In this document: positions 34,183-45,097 of the stretch, in pieces | Position numbering within the stretch: position 1 is the stretch's first letter | How the letters are laid out: every line of letters starts with the position of its first letter | Assembly (NCBI GenBank): GCA_013423325.1 | Contig: BLJB01000008.1 | Location: 266,066 to 330,065 of the forward strand | DNA length: 64,000 nt | Reading direction: 5' to 3' | DNA from: Usnea hakonensis | Taxonomy: Eukaryota; Ascomycota; Lecanoromycetes; Lecanorales; Parmeliaceae | The notes under the pieces: generated by a model | Database searches by the model: none | The model's input: only the letters and a program-made list of their open reading frames with translations | Told to the model about the DNA's origin: nothing | Translations under genes and position numbers: made by a program

Positions 34183-35710
34183 CTAAACTTGAGGAACTGG
34201 TGGCGCTTGCCTCGACTGTTGAACAGTAACAGTTTTGCGAACAACGCCCTCCTCTAAATCCCTGTGAGCAGGTCTCTCTCCACGGATGTTAGTCCTAGTT
34301 GATCCCATTTCATTTCCTCCAAGACGTCGAGTGTCACGGAGCTCAAAATAGCCTTTGTCACGCTCGTCGTACCTGTTAGGAATGACGAACTCCTCGGACG
34401 AACGTAGCTCTGTGGTGGTTCCGCGCGAAAGCCTGACTCTGCTGCTCGAAGCGGCATGTCTGGTTCTGAGAATGAGAGTATTCATACCAGCCAAAAAAGT
34501 CGCACCAGGCATCTGACCGTTGAAGAAGGACGCAAATCCTGGCATTGAACCGACAATTATAGCGACGTAGATCTCACAGGCCCTGTTGCAAACATCAGCA
34601 GTGGCATGTTTGCCCGGACGCCGACAGGCACTCACATGCAGATATTAACACAAGATTCTCCCCAGAATAAGTCAGCATCGGTTGCTTGAAGTTTTATCCG
34701 ATATACCATTCCCACGACTGCAGCCATTATTCCCCTGAACCTAGGTCAACTCTGACAGCGGTTCGGCTCGTTTGAAGGACTCACAGAATGGCAGTTCCAA
34801 AGACACTTAGGATTGATGACCGCCTCTTCTTCGACATATGCAGACTTAGTACAATGGGCATAGGAAGGAAGAAGATGTAGAGATCTATGACGACCGCTAA
34901 TACGCCCTGAACCACGCCATATACTACGTCTTTCTCGCATCTTCGGGTGATGTCCTCGATGTCCCACTTCTCCCCGGCTCGTGGCGTGCACCACAAGGTC
35001 CCAAACAGAACGCCGCTCCAGCATATCAAGAAGGTGACGATCAGTCCGGTCCAGATACCATATCTCATCTTTTGATCAATTGAAAAGATCCGGAGATAGA
35101 GAAGGAATATCGTACTCTTGGCAAAAAACAGCGCGGGTCCAACAGTGACGCTATTCGAGTAGTTTAGCTGGCTCATTTTAGTTATTTAGTCTCGGTCTAC
35201 ATTGGGGCTTGCAATATTACTTTGAGGTATCTTTCATTAAGCCAGACCAACGGAAGGTCATAGCTATGCCTAGCGTACTTACGCACTACGCCATAGTCAG
35301 CTTACAGGCAAACTCCACATGTGGCACGCTCACTTACATATTATTTGCAGTGCAGTATATCCGAAAGCCAAGATGATCGCAATGATACAGAAATCTAAGG
35401 GCTTTAGCGCACTCGATGACCGGGATGGAAGAATGGATTCTTACAGTCATCGACTCCAAAACCTCGCGGGCCATGGAGGTTCGCGTACAATCGGATCATT
35501 ACAAATGAAAGGGCCCATGCGATCATTACTACATTGATAGCGATGATGGTCGGCGCCAAGGTCTCAGGGTCGATGAAATTGGAAGTGACGCCAGGAGGAG
35601 GTATGCCGGCAGGGATCTCCAATAAATTTGCCTAGTCAGAGATTAAAACTTGTTCCACTCACGAAAATACTCCAATACTTATGATTACTTACATTTGGTA
35701 CCGAAGACAT
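34183..35710 (-). CDS. Fungal rhodopsin-domain (PTH11-like) seven-helix membrane protein
   Basis: A multi-exon gene. The first exon encodes only MSSVPN (ATG at 35710, GTAAGT donor). Exon 2 continues ANLLEIPAGIPPPGVTSNFI, then the first helix and GPRGFGVDDY, where the next intron falls. A small exon gives FCIIAIILAFGYTALQII, and another HSYDLPLVWLNERYLK. Then come LNYSNSVTVGPALFFAKSTI and LLYLRIFSIDQKMRYGIW, and CWSGVLFGTLWCTPRAGEKW with CEKDVVYGVVQGVLAVVIDL. The last exon has YVAIIVGSMPGFASFF and a polar cytosolic tail. The order and motifs match the fungal rhodopsin/DUF family that includes Pth11-like receptors. Borders around 35190-35320 are uncertain; a microexon may be missed. Ligand unknown. 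Confidence 0.75.
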
Positions 35711-38115
35711 GGCGAATTACGATGATTGTAAATAGCTAACAGCCAGATTACTTACCTTTTTTTATCCTAAGGAATTTTGAAATTGAGAAGGAACCCTTTA
35801 GATTATATTAATTCTCGACTACTTTCAGCCTCGTGGCATTGGCTAGAGTCGAGGTTCTTCTTGATCCGTGGAGAAAACATGCCAATGCATGCCGCTTCTT
35901 TGCATTGGTATCGCATAAGGCGGGATTCGTGTTCGAAAGTAATTCGGAAAACAGGTCGTGTTCACGTGCAAGCCACGACAGGCTCGTAAATCGTACGTGA
36001 GATTTTAGAGTCCTTGAATGCTCCAAGTTTCGGATTTGATGTCAACTCAGAAGGCTTTGATCCCTTGGGTGGGTGCAACATCAGTTGCTTGTATGTATGA
36101 GATGCCGAAGAAAGGGGTTGAAGGTTGCATCCGCTCAATAAAATCACCTAAGCGGCACCAGAAAAGAACCCTTTCTTGGGACGCTGAAATCCCCACAAAT
36201 TCAGGAATTTGAGATGTTGATCTGTACAGTCTAGAAAGCGGGGATTCAGCGGCCCGTATTGCAGGACAACCTTGGAGGAAGTTTTCCGTACATGGCACAA
36301 AAGCTGGAGTCATGCCTCGAGCTTGAAAATCAAGGTGTATGTTTCATGGGAGCTGGAAATCACCAAGGCTTTACCTTGTCACACGAGGAAAACCGAGCTG
36401 ATTACTTTGGAAAGGATGAAGTTTGTACTGTGGATCGCGGCACGGGCTGACCTTCCCAATTTGAACATGGCACAGCCACCACTTCATTATTATCATGATT
36501 CATTTTGGGCCACACCTCTCGTATTGTTCGTGTCTAATACGCCTGACCCTCCTTTTCTTCCCCTAGAGAATGGCTTCTTGCGCCTCCGAGGGATAAATCC
36601 ATTACCGTCCGTATAGCTTTGGCTGTCAGGGGCTGTAGAGGTAAACAAGGTGAGAGCTCATTACAACCTCAGACACCCGAAGAAATTGTCTCGCACCCTC
36701 TTCACGACCCTGGGATTCGCAGGATCATCGATAGAGAGGGCGACGAAAAGCTTAGGTACGTCTGCGCCTACGCCCGAGACATGCTATCGCCCAGATTTGC
36801 TCATCACTGGCGTTTATGAGCAAAAGTGGATACTCGTACACAGCAAGAGAACAAGTGGCTTGAAAACACGAATCTCGGAGGAAATGATCGGCCATCGCTT
36901 TCAATCTCAGCATTGCTGTGGTTTCCCTGCTACGACATCTGTGACCGTCAGCCTTGCGGCACCTTTCGGAGAATTTCCGGAGGTAGGTCCAGAAGCTGCA
37001 GCTGAACAGATTGTCTAGGATAAGGGTTCTTTGATGCAGCTCGTGACCAGCACCCATCTGGCAAAGAATAGTAAATATTAGTCTTGCCCTTCAGCGCAGG
37101 CCAATCTTCTGTGAAAACCGCCGTAATTTTCAGCAGAGCAATACCAATGCGCTGTAGAGATTCTTGCTAACCCACCTTGCAAATATTGCAATGCAGCAGT
37201 TTCAGCTTTCGAAGTTGGGCCGGTTCGTTTTACTCTCAACTCGACAGTCGAGGTCTCTTTCAAAGTAGAAACCACAATCAGGAGACATCTGTGTCTTGGT
37301 CATCCAATGGTGGTAGATAATCCCAAGACTCCAAAAAGCCACCCAATCTCTCCCCATCCAATACCAACCCCTAAAAACCTCGCCAAAGCCCCACACCAAC
37401 CTACCACCCCGTTAACAAATCAGAAACAACAACAAACACTATATCTGAGCGCCTGCTATTTTCTAAGAACCATAATTTGTATAGGTAAGTTACGTCCCTC
37501 AGAGATCTACACGAGTCAATCTTGCTGTCTGAACCGAAGCTAAGTGCTCGATCGTGGCGGGAATGAGAGTGCGCTGCCACTGGAATGATTGGGAGGATGC
37601 GAATGAGTTAGGTGCGGGGGCGCTAAGATGACGTTTACTGATGTATGTGATGGTAGTGTCTTGGTGAGGAAGGCTTCGTTGTTGGTTTGAGAGTTATTGT
37701 GTGTTGGAGTTGGGAGCACGTTTACTTTACTGTTAGCGCTATCGTCAACATATTTTCAGACCCGGAGACATTGAGCTGATCCGACATCAAAGATATCATC
37801 TAAGAAGCACCTCGAGATTGAAGCGTGGGGGATCTTGTATTTTGACAACATATGCAAACATCGCTTGCGGTTCCGCAGGCAAATCACTTACTCTATCTGC
37901 TTAATTTCAAGCCATAAGATTTGATATACGGTCTCGAGTAGTGGCCTCTTGAGTATAGACATATTAAAGAGATGAGAGAAATTCACGAGTGTTTAACGAG
38001 ATGAATGATGTGAGAAGACTATGTACACGGAAGATAGAAACCTAGGAATGCGACCAAGATCAAGCTAGTCACTACTAGGCCTCCTGTTGGGAAGTACGTA
38101 ACAGAGACATGCACG
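35711..38115. other. 2.4-kb gene-free region
   Basis: Many overlapping ORFs of 60-120 codons on both strands, but none with a domain, membrane segment or signal peptide. Composition is ordinary, not RIP-like. An A/C-rich tract lies at about 37330-37440. Confidence 0.4.
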
Positions 38116-39369
38116 TCACAAATAACTCTGGACCTGCTTCTCGCTCCACGCAAAGAATTCTTCTCCGCGCCCGGTCCCACCTTCGCCTTTCGCTTTCCCG
38201 GCGAGCTCGATGTCCTTCCTCAGCGTACCGAAGCGGCCCCATGGTATGACTAGAAGCCGCTGAGTCAGTAGATTGAATGATAAGGTGAGTATTGTACGTA
38301 CTCCATGCACCCGTCTTATCAAGCGTAATCTGTGGAGAAAGACCCGCAAACAATTCGGTGTAGGCGCCATAAATAGCCTCAGAGGAGATGAAGCCTATGA
38401 AGAGAGCTCCGAGGCTAGACATGTTGCGCTGGAGCTCGGTTTTTAAAAACCCGGGATTGAGAGACTGCAGCAATGAGCTTTCGTAATCTCCTCAACAGAC
38501 TAGGTTCGACACATACCACACTGACAACGCCGTCGGCTTGGTACCGCTTGGCGAATTCCTTGCCGTATAGGATGTTACCGGCTTTGCTGACCCCATATTT
38601 GAACCACGCTGATTCGTCCTTCTTGTAATCCAGGTTCGTCATGTCGACTGCGCCTTTGGGAGCGAGACCTTCTGCTGCTGACGATGATAGCCAGACCACT
38701 CTGACACTTGCTCGGGGCGCAGATTTTGCAGTCTGAACCAAAATGGGCATCAAAAGCTTAGTAAAAAGGAAGGGGCCTAGGCAATTCACTCCAAGCTGGG
38801 CCTCGTAGTTTTGTTTGGTTTTTGAGCCCTGGGGAGGGACCATGACGCCGGCGTTGTTCCATAAGACATCAAGTCTGGTTTCTTTGGAGAGGAATGACTC
38901 GGCGGATTTCTTCACGAGTTCCAGGTCATTCAGGTCAAGATGTAAGAATTTCACTTTGCCGTTGCTTTTTGGAAAGCTGGTTTGGATCGAAGTGATGGCT
39001 TTGGAGGCTTTCTCTTCGGAGCGACCCGCGATGTACACCGTGGCGTTATGAGCGTAGAGGATCTTCACGAGCTCTAGGCCGATGCCTGCATTCCCCCCAG
39101 TCACAAGGAATACCTGGGGAAGCCATTTATTTAGTCAACATGCTTGTCGGTTTACTCGGGCTCCTTTGCATAGGGATCAGGCAAGACACTATAGCACTTC
39201 AATGCACCAAAAAAATGGCTTTTAATTGAACAAGAAGACGGTAGAAACGACAAGAGTGGTAATTATGGGAATGAAAGGTTAATTTTCATACCTTGCCTGT
39301 TTGGTCTTCAAGATTCTTTTCAGTAAATTTGGCAGCGGGAGGGAAGATCTGGCGGATCGAGATACTCAT
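38116..39369 (-). CDS. Short-chain dehydrogenase/reductase (retinol-dehydrogenase-like)
   Basis: Four exons give a protein of about 330 residues. Exon 1 is a small leader (MSISIRQIFPPAAKFTEKNL) ending DQTGK before a GTATGA donor. Exon 2 has the Rossmann nucleotide motif TGGNAGIG, then LDVLWNNAGVM. It also carries the catalytic Ser region VVWLSSSAAEG and the YGVSK active-site Tyr/Lys pair. Exon 3 begins SLNPGFLKTELQ, the conserved segment after the active site. The last exon ends FFAWSEKQVQSYL. The intron at about 38508-38461 has donor GTATGT and acceptor CTGCAG. The enzyme is NAD(P)-dependent, with unknown alcohol or carbonyl substrate. Confidence 0.88.
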
Positions 39370-40015
39370 TCTTGGCGTTCTGAAGTATGCAAATCGTTCT
39401 GTATAAGTGAGTCGTAGTACAAAAGGCTTTGTTGTAATGATGAGAGAAGTTTGAATTCATCGTCCAGCTGCTTTACCTTATGTAGGAAGGAAGTACTTAA
39501 GTATCCTGTGAGGCCTCTGCTAATTTCTGACTTTGGCGGCGCCATAGTCTGACCGCCTTCATATCTACCTTAACTACCCGAAGGCCGTCGGGATGGAAAT
39601 TCTCCCGAGTCCTTACTTTACATAGGTATCCAAACTTAGCAGTCCGAGTGCCCACGTGGCGCTTTCTTTGCTGCAAGATATTTTCAAAAGGTCTAAGATT
39701 GTCAAGATGCTCGGTCTGAAGAAGAGCCATAAATGTGATCTTGGAAAGAGAAATCAAAGTACAAGAACATATCAATACGGAGTAGGAGTTGATACCGATA
39801 ATCCTTGGCAGCATGGACGAATCAGCATCTACCTTAGTCATCATTCTTTTGCCGAGGCTCGGCTAGGATGGACCCTGCCAAGGCCTTGGCGTTCTTGAGC
39901 AGGTGGTTCGGTGATGACATCATAGCTATTCCAAAGTAAAGTGAGTAGAAGTATGGTAAAGTAGCATAAGGTACCTTGATAAGGTAACAATACTTCCGAC
40001 TCGGAGGTTTCTCAA
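39370..40015. other. Intergenic between divergent SDR and small membrane protein
   Basis: Divergent promoter region. ORFs of 80-115 codons here lack any supporting feature. Confidence 0.4.
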
Positions 40016-40393
40016 ATGGAGTCTTTGATCAAATTCGCCTTCATTCTCCATCTGATCATCGAAACAACAGCCGCTATCAACTTCTTCATCCGACCTTCGG
40101 CCACACTCTTAATACCTCAACCACACAGCCACGCTATCATCCGCCAATACGCCCTTCTACTCTTGACTACAAACATCATCGTAATAGTAGTCCTGAACAA
40201 TGCAGTGTGTGACACTTTACCTAGGCAAGTTGCTGCAGCACTTGCTCTGTATCATGCCGGACCTTTTGTCCGAGCGGCGTCAAGGATCAAAAGAGGAGAT
40301 CCGGGTGGAGTGCTTGGAGGGCCTTGGCTACATGCTTTCTTGCACATGTTATGCGCGATGTGTCTGGTTACATCGGCTCTCCATGTTCGGTAG
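40016..40393 (+). CDS. Small four-helix membrane protein, uncharacterised fungal family
   Basis: An intronless frame of 125 residues with about four hydrophobic segments: FAFILHLIIETTAAINFFI, YALLLLTTNIIVIVVL, a short Ala/Leu-rich helix around ALALYHAGP, and WLHAFLHMLCAMCLVTSAL. The intervening motif LIPQPHSHAIIRQYALLLL and the LALYHAGP box look like those of a widespread, unnamed Pezizomycotina family. The start is the first ATG and the protein length is what I would expect. Function unknown; probably an organellar or plasma membrane protein. It is divergent from the SDR gene. Confidence 0.65.
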   Translation: MESLIKFAFILHLIIETTAAINFFIRPSATLLIPQPHSHAIIRQYALLLLTTNIIVIVVLNNAVCDTLPRQVAAALALYHAGPFVRAASRIKRGDPGGVLGGPWLHAFLHMLCAMCLVTSALHVR

Positions 40394-40924
40394 CTAAGGA
40401 ACGACGTGTTGAGGGAAATGACAGCTTCGGACGTTGACACTCTTCTCTCCAATACAGAAGCTAATATCGGAAAGAGGAAACTTACTGTCTATAAACCAGA
40501 ATACGTCTGCACTAATGTCATGATAGGTTGAAGCCCTTTTATACCTCAAAGGCCTTCGCCACGATCTCTCATACCGCTTCGCCCGATGCTACCTGTTCGT
40601 ACTCTCTTCAGAAGGACTTTGCAGTAGAAATCGAGACTTATGTTGTGTGCATGTCTTGCTGTACATGAATACTGACCAATACTAACACCACAATTCCCTA
40701 CATTGTGTTAAGCTCCCAACATAACCCCACTTTGGGCAACTCTAATTTCTTACATAACACACGCATCTTTTGAGAGTCTGTCACGCTCTTTAAAGTGCAG
40801 TATCCAGGCCTAAAATTCCCACATCTCTTTCTCACGTCACTCACATCTTGGAACCTTGTCTACTCGCACAGCAGGTTCTGTGAAGGCATCTCACATCACT
40901 TGCGTTCGAGCTCCGTTCACCAAA
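40394..40924. other. Intergenic upstream of F-box-like copy B
   Basis: About 530 bp without a supported ORF, presumably the promoter and 5'UTR of the gene starting at 40925. Confidence 0.45.
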
Positions 40925-42391
40925 ATGCCTTCGTTACTCAGCCTACCGACGGAAATCCATTTACAAATCATCGAAGAAATTGGCATATACGATCTCGAAG
41001 CACTCTGGACATCCTGCAAGACCTTTCATTTCTATGGTGCAAAAGATCTCCGCGCGAATCACCGAAGGAAAGCCCTATACCACACCATCGTTGTTGGTCG
41101 GGACAATGACTCTCAAAGTCAAACCCATCCTCTTCTTGATCTGCGGGATCTTCTGGAAGATGAAGATGTTAGATTTTATCCAAGGGTCATGAAAATCAAC
41201 TCCTTGTCGTATTGGGACCTTGGGGACGAACGATCTCATATGAAGAAAGCGGGAATCGTTGGGATCATCATCAAACATGGAGACCGTATCAGAAGATTGG
41301 TGTCCGAGGTTCATCGGAAACTATTGCCAGAAGCTCCGCCAGGGGATGCCATAGCTTGGAACAAGGAAATTCAGAATGGCAGGCCAGCTGCGACCGTCAT
41401 ACTCCTCCTCGCTTTGTATCCACATCTAGAATCCCTTCAGATATACATTTCTGGCGAGGACTGGTGGGATGTAGAAGATTGGGAACTCTTTACCGCGCTT
41501 ACAAGAGCCGCGATGAACCCTGTGACCAACACACTTGGGATCTACAGCAGACTTTCGGAGTTCAGCTTGAAAGGTAAAAAAGGAGACCCCTTGAGACCGG
41601 ACAGCGCAATAGAGCCGTTTAACCTATTCATGGCTTTGCCTACGATGCGATCGATTGAGGCCCGCGATGTTGAGGATCGGCACGTCCCGCGGCCTCGGGG
41701 AAGAAGAGACTTGTCCAAAGTAAATGACGTCAAGTTCATATCATGTGATGTCGATATGGATATGTTGTACAATCTAATCCACGCGGTGAAAGCGCTAAAA
41801 AGGTTCACGTACAAATTCTACCCGTCAAAAGAGTTGTGGGCGGAATCAAGTGATCGTGTAAGGCCTCGCTTACAACCTGGTGCCATCTTGGCCCTCTTAC
41901 GGAATCATGCTTGCGATACCCTTGCCTTCCTCGAGCTGACAGCATGCAGTCTGGAGAACTCACTCCCTTTCGAACACGACGACCCATATATTGGTAGTCT
42001 GCGCATGTTCAAAGCCCTCCAAGTAGTGAGATTGGACACGATGATGCTGTACGAGCGAACCAAACCATCCGCCCATGTTGCTCTGAACCTATGGGGCAGA
42101 TTCCCACGGGACCATCGCTTGTTCGCTAAAACACAAAAGCTTATCGATTTCCTACCAGCATCGATCCAGATATTCCAAATGACGAGCAGAAAAGTGGGAA
42201 AGGGTCTCTCGAGGAAAGAGGTCGATAGCATGTTCAAGGATTTCCCACAACTGCGCACGGAGCGCTTGCCCAATCTGAAAGAGATAGGTATCGGATACAA
42301 GAAAAATGGTAATCCGATGGAGGAGGAAGGTCGTCAAGAGCTGTACTTGCGGTGCAAGGAAGCCCATATCATGGTGACTTCTATGGAATAG
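40925..42391 (+). CDS. F-box-like/leucine-rich fungal protein (copy B)
   Basis: A single exon of 488 residues. The start is the ATG that directly precedes the F-box-like stretch PSLLSLPTEIHLQIIEEIG; the open frame further upstream lacks family similarity. Leucine-rich strands follow (LYPHLESLQIYISGEDWW). The C-terminal blocks LRMFKALQVVRLDTMMLYER, LIDFLPASIQIFQMTSRKVG and KGLSRKEVDSMFKDFPQL align with copy A at 30334-31908. Whole-length similarity is clear but low, so the duplication is old. Substrate-recruitment in SCF complexes is the usual role, not shown here. The RIP-decayed piggyBac copy begins only about 330 bp downstream. Confidence 0.78.
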   Translation: MPSLLSLPTEIHLQIIEEIGIYDLEALWTSCKTFHFYGAKDLRANHRRKALYHTIVVGRDNDSQSQTHPLLDLRDLLEDEDVRFYPRVMKINSLSYWDLGDERSHMKKAGIVGIIIKHGDRIRRLVSEVHRKLLPEAPPGDAIAWNKEIQNGRPAATVILLLALYPHLESLQIYISGEDWWDVEDWELFTALTRAAMNPVTNTLGIYSRLSEFSLKGKKGDPLRPDSAIEPFNLFMALPTMRSIEARDVEDRHVPRPRGRRDLSKVNDVKFISCDVDMDMLYNLIHAVKALKRFTYKFYPSKELWAESSDRVRPRLQPGAILALLRNHACDTLAFLELTACSLENSLPFEHDDPYIGSLRMFKALQVVRLDTMMLYERTKPSAHVALNLWGRFPRDHRLFAKTQKLIDFLPASIQIFQMTSRKVGKGLSRKEVDSMFKDFPQLRTERLPNLKEIGIGYKKNGNPMEEEGRQELYLRCKEAHIMVTSME

Positions 42392-42723
42392 GCGAACCGT
42401 TTTGGCGGTAAACATGTGCGTCGAAGTTGGCATGACTATTAGGCACCACAATTCTCGGCACAGGTATAGACTCTAATAGATTGTGTCGTTGGATGAAAGC
42501 AACAATTGAGAGACAGACCTACAGACTTGAAAAGAACTCGTGGAAGTATGCCTATCCAACCACCTGCAGAACTCCAGTAGCGAATCAACCCGAATTCTAC
42601 TTACCTCCCCTCAGCAACCCCTACATACTCTTTCCCTCCACCATCCCCACAAACAATTCACAGTATATTTGATCGTGCTAGGCCAGTCCGTACATTTCGA
42701 CCATGCAAAAGCCAGTCCCTTCC
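42392..42723. other. Spacer between F-box-like copy B and the piggyBac element
   Basis: No supported ORF. The repeat boundary follows at 42724. Confidence 0.4.
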
Positions 42724-43621
42724 TATCCCATGGATTGGCACGGTTCAATATTCAGGGGTTCAGCCCTACTCTCCAAAAATCGCGAACTTTTAAAAACAAC
42801 GCGTTTCCCAACACCAATTACTAAATTAGGCCATAATCAGGCCCAATTGAGAATAGCAATGCCTCGTAATAAAGTGTCAAATGATATAGATTATATTAGG
42901 AAGGATCTATAGTTAGAAAAGGCCCCGAAAGAGCCTCCCCCAAAGCCAAAGCTATTACCTAAATACAAACCTCTACCAATTAAGAAGCTATTTACTTATA
43001 GCTATAGACTCCTACCTGATACTACTCCTAATAATCCTTATACGATTTTCAGCCTCTTTTTTACTAAATTAATACTGGAAATACTTGTTCGGTATATAAA
43101 TGAGTATACCTACTTATATTCTAGGCTAAAAAAAACCTTATTCTCGTGTCTAGATTCCTACTACTATTAGCGAATTCCGAGCCTTCCTAGAAGTATCTAT
43201 TTGGATGGGCCTATATATAGAGTCTAGTATTAGCGACTTTTGGAATACGGATCTATTAAATAGGCTGATATATCACTAAGTCTTAAATTATATGGGTCTT
43301 AAGAGATGGTAATAGATTGATAGGTTCTTTTATATCTTAAAGCCTCTGAAATTAGGCTAAAAAGAGACCATATTTAATAAACTAGAACTACTAAGTATAT
43401 ACCTCTAAGAGGCCTTCAAAAAGTACTGGAAAGCCGGTATATACTTGGCCGTAAATAAGACTATTTAACGGTTTATAGGCCGTGCTAAAGAGATCGTGAA
43501 TATTCCGAGTAAACTAACTCCGGAAGGCTTCAAGATCTGGGTCTTAGCTAATTAGGGTTATATATTAGACTGGTTATTTTATACTAAGGGTTAAAATAGG
43601 GGGGATGGGCCTTAGGATCTG

Positions 43622-43896
43622 TGTCACGGCAATTCGGGCTGAGGCCCCGAAACCAGTGAACCAAAAGAGCTTGGACCCCGCAAANNNNNNNNNNNNNNNN
43701 NNNNNNNNNNNNNNNNNNNNNNNNNNNNNNNNNNNNNNNNNNNNNNNNNNNNNNNNNNNNNNNNNNNNNNNNNNNNNNNNNNNNNNNNNNNNNNNNNNNN
43801 NNNNNNNNNNNNNNNNNNNNNNNNNNNNNNNNNNNAAAGAGCTTGGACCCCGCAAATGGTGCGAGATCCTACCTAAGTCACTACTTGTTCGTGACA
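43622..43896. mobile_element. Solo LTR (or gap-collapsed LTR element) nested in the piggyBac copy
   Basis: The segment begins TGTCACG and ends CGTGACA (TG...CA ends, as in LTRs). It is flanked by the direct repeat ATCTG at 43617-43621 and 43897-43901. The second piggyBac copy lacks this segment: its sequence passes straight across the equivalent site. The visible flanks total about 124 bp, with 151 Ns inside. If the gap length is true, this is a solo LTR of about 275 bp. If the gap is arbitrary, a larger element could be hidden. Strand cannot be determined. Confidence 0.7.
43685..43835. other. Assembly gap (151 Ns) bounded by a 21-bp direct repeat
   Basis: A run of N. The 21 bases before it (43664-43684) are identical to the 21 after it (43836-43856). 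This suggests either a tandem repeat inside the LTR or an unmerged overlap between contigs. Confidence 0.95.
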
Positions 43897-45097
43897 ATCT
43901 GGATGATTATTAGACTAATTGGCTAGGGTTTATAAAAACCTAGGCGGTGGTTCTAGATCTGGTTGCCTAAGAGGGTATCAATAAAGACCACTTCTATATT
44001 ATATGGCTAGATAACCTCTTTATATTAGCCCGGCTTCTAATACAGCTTGATGAGGAAGGGTTTGGGGCTGCAGGGACTGTACGTACCTCTATAATAAGAC
44101 GAGAGGATCTAGAGGCCACGGATAGTACTTAGGCACAGCAAGCACAAGCATCGAAAGAGTCGAACCGAGGCATAGATTCTAGGCTTCTAGACCTAAGAAA
44201 CAAGTGGAATATAGGCCTACACTGGGGCAAATTGTATGGCTATCTCTCCGAGGACAAGCGAGTACTCGAATTGGCCTGAAAGGATTAGAATATGGTACTC
44301 TTTATAACTACTATATCGAATGGCCAGAAAAAAATCAAGAGATTACGTCGTCGGCCGGCTAAAACAGCCACAAATACACGTACTTCTCGAGCTGTATTTA
44401 GTCCAGATGAAGCCCGAAAAGAGCTTCTTATTCCTGAGTTTATTGATCAGTATAATCACTACATGAATGGTATAGATAATACAGACCAATTGCGCTATTA
44501 TTACAGTACACAAAGAGTCCATTTTAAGAGTTGAAAACCACTATAGCATTTTCTATTGGATACTACTATTACTAACAGCTATAAAATAGCTCTTTAGAAG
44601 CCTAAAAGAGTAGAAAGAGTAAAGAAACTCTTCTAGGAGACCTATAGTTATAGGGAGTTTCGTATTTAACTTGCTAGCTAATTATTCGAGCATTCGGAGC
44701 GTCCCCGTAGAAAAACCTCTATAATTAAGTACTCTCTATTAACACGAGTATATCCGGCGGTCGCAATAGATCATGGTAGGATATTTCGTATAGGTGGGAA
44801 GCCTTAGGCATGCGTGCCTTACTTATGTATAGGGAGAAAAGTAGCCCTAGTAAGGCCTAGAAAGCCTCTTTCGGAGCTGTTAAATAATTCGGTTTTAGCT
44901 AAGGGGAAGCGACGAGAGCGAGTCCTAAGGAGTCTATTTAGATATAAGCTATATGAGATCTATATATATAATTATATGGGGTACTGGAATGAGCATATTA
45001 TGGCCATTCCATGTAGATAGATTTGGTGGATTTGGTGTTTTTTTTGGTGGGGGAATGCCAAGCCTTTATTGAACCAGGTTTGCCAATCCATGGGATA

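Larger units (their letters stand above)
43617..43901. repeat. 5-bp target-site duplication ATCTG around the nested LTR
   Basis: ATCTG occurs immediately outside both ends of the TG...CA segment. The unoccupied site in the other piggyBac copy reads AGGATCTAGAT, the same site with a G-to-A change. Five base pairs is the normal duplication size for many LTR retrotransposons. Confidence 0.7.
42724..45097 (+). mobile_element. RIP-decayed piggyBac-type DNA transposon, copy 1
   Basis: The ends are inverted repeats: TATCCCATGGATTGG with GGTTCAAT nearby at the left, and the complement at 45069-45097. Inside, degraded reading frames give piggyBac (DDE_Tnp_1_7) transposase pieces: EFRAFLEVSIWMGLYIE, IVNIPSKLTPEGFKIWVLA and LIPEFIDQYNHYMNGIDNTD. 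The LRYYYSTQRVHFKSW motif is next, and the cysteine-rich C terminus is represented by GRKVALVRPRKPLSEL and YWNEHIMAIP. Stops are almost all TAG/TAA where CAG/CAA is expected. Several expected C-terminal Cys codons read Tyr, as C-to-T mutation by RIP would give. The copy is inactive. A solo LTR has inserted within it. Confidence 0.8.

Noticed and set aside
38116..39369. Biosynthetic gene cluster formed by the SDR, FAD oxidoreductase, permease and acetyltransferase
   Set aside because: The genes are spread over 15 kb among unrelated genes, with no PKS, NRPS, terpene cyclase or pathway regulator in the window.
43605..43913. ORFs crossing the assembly gap
   Set aside because: They exist only because Ns were read through; the matching ends are the 21-bp repeat, not coding sequence.
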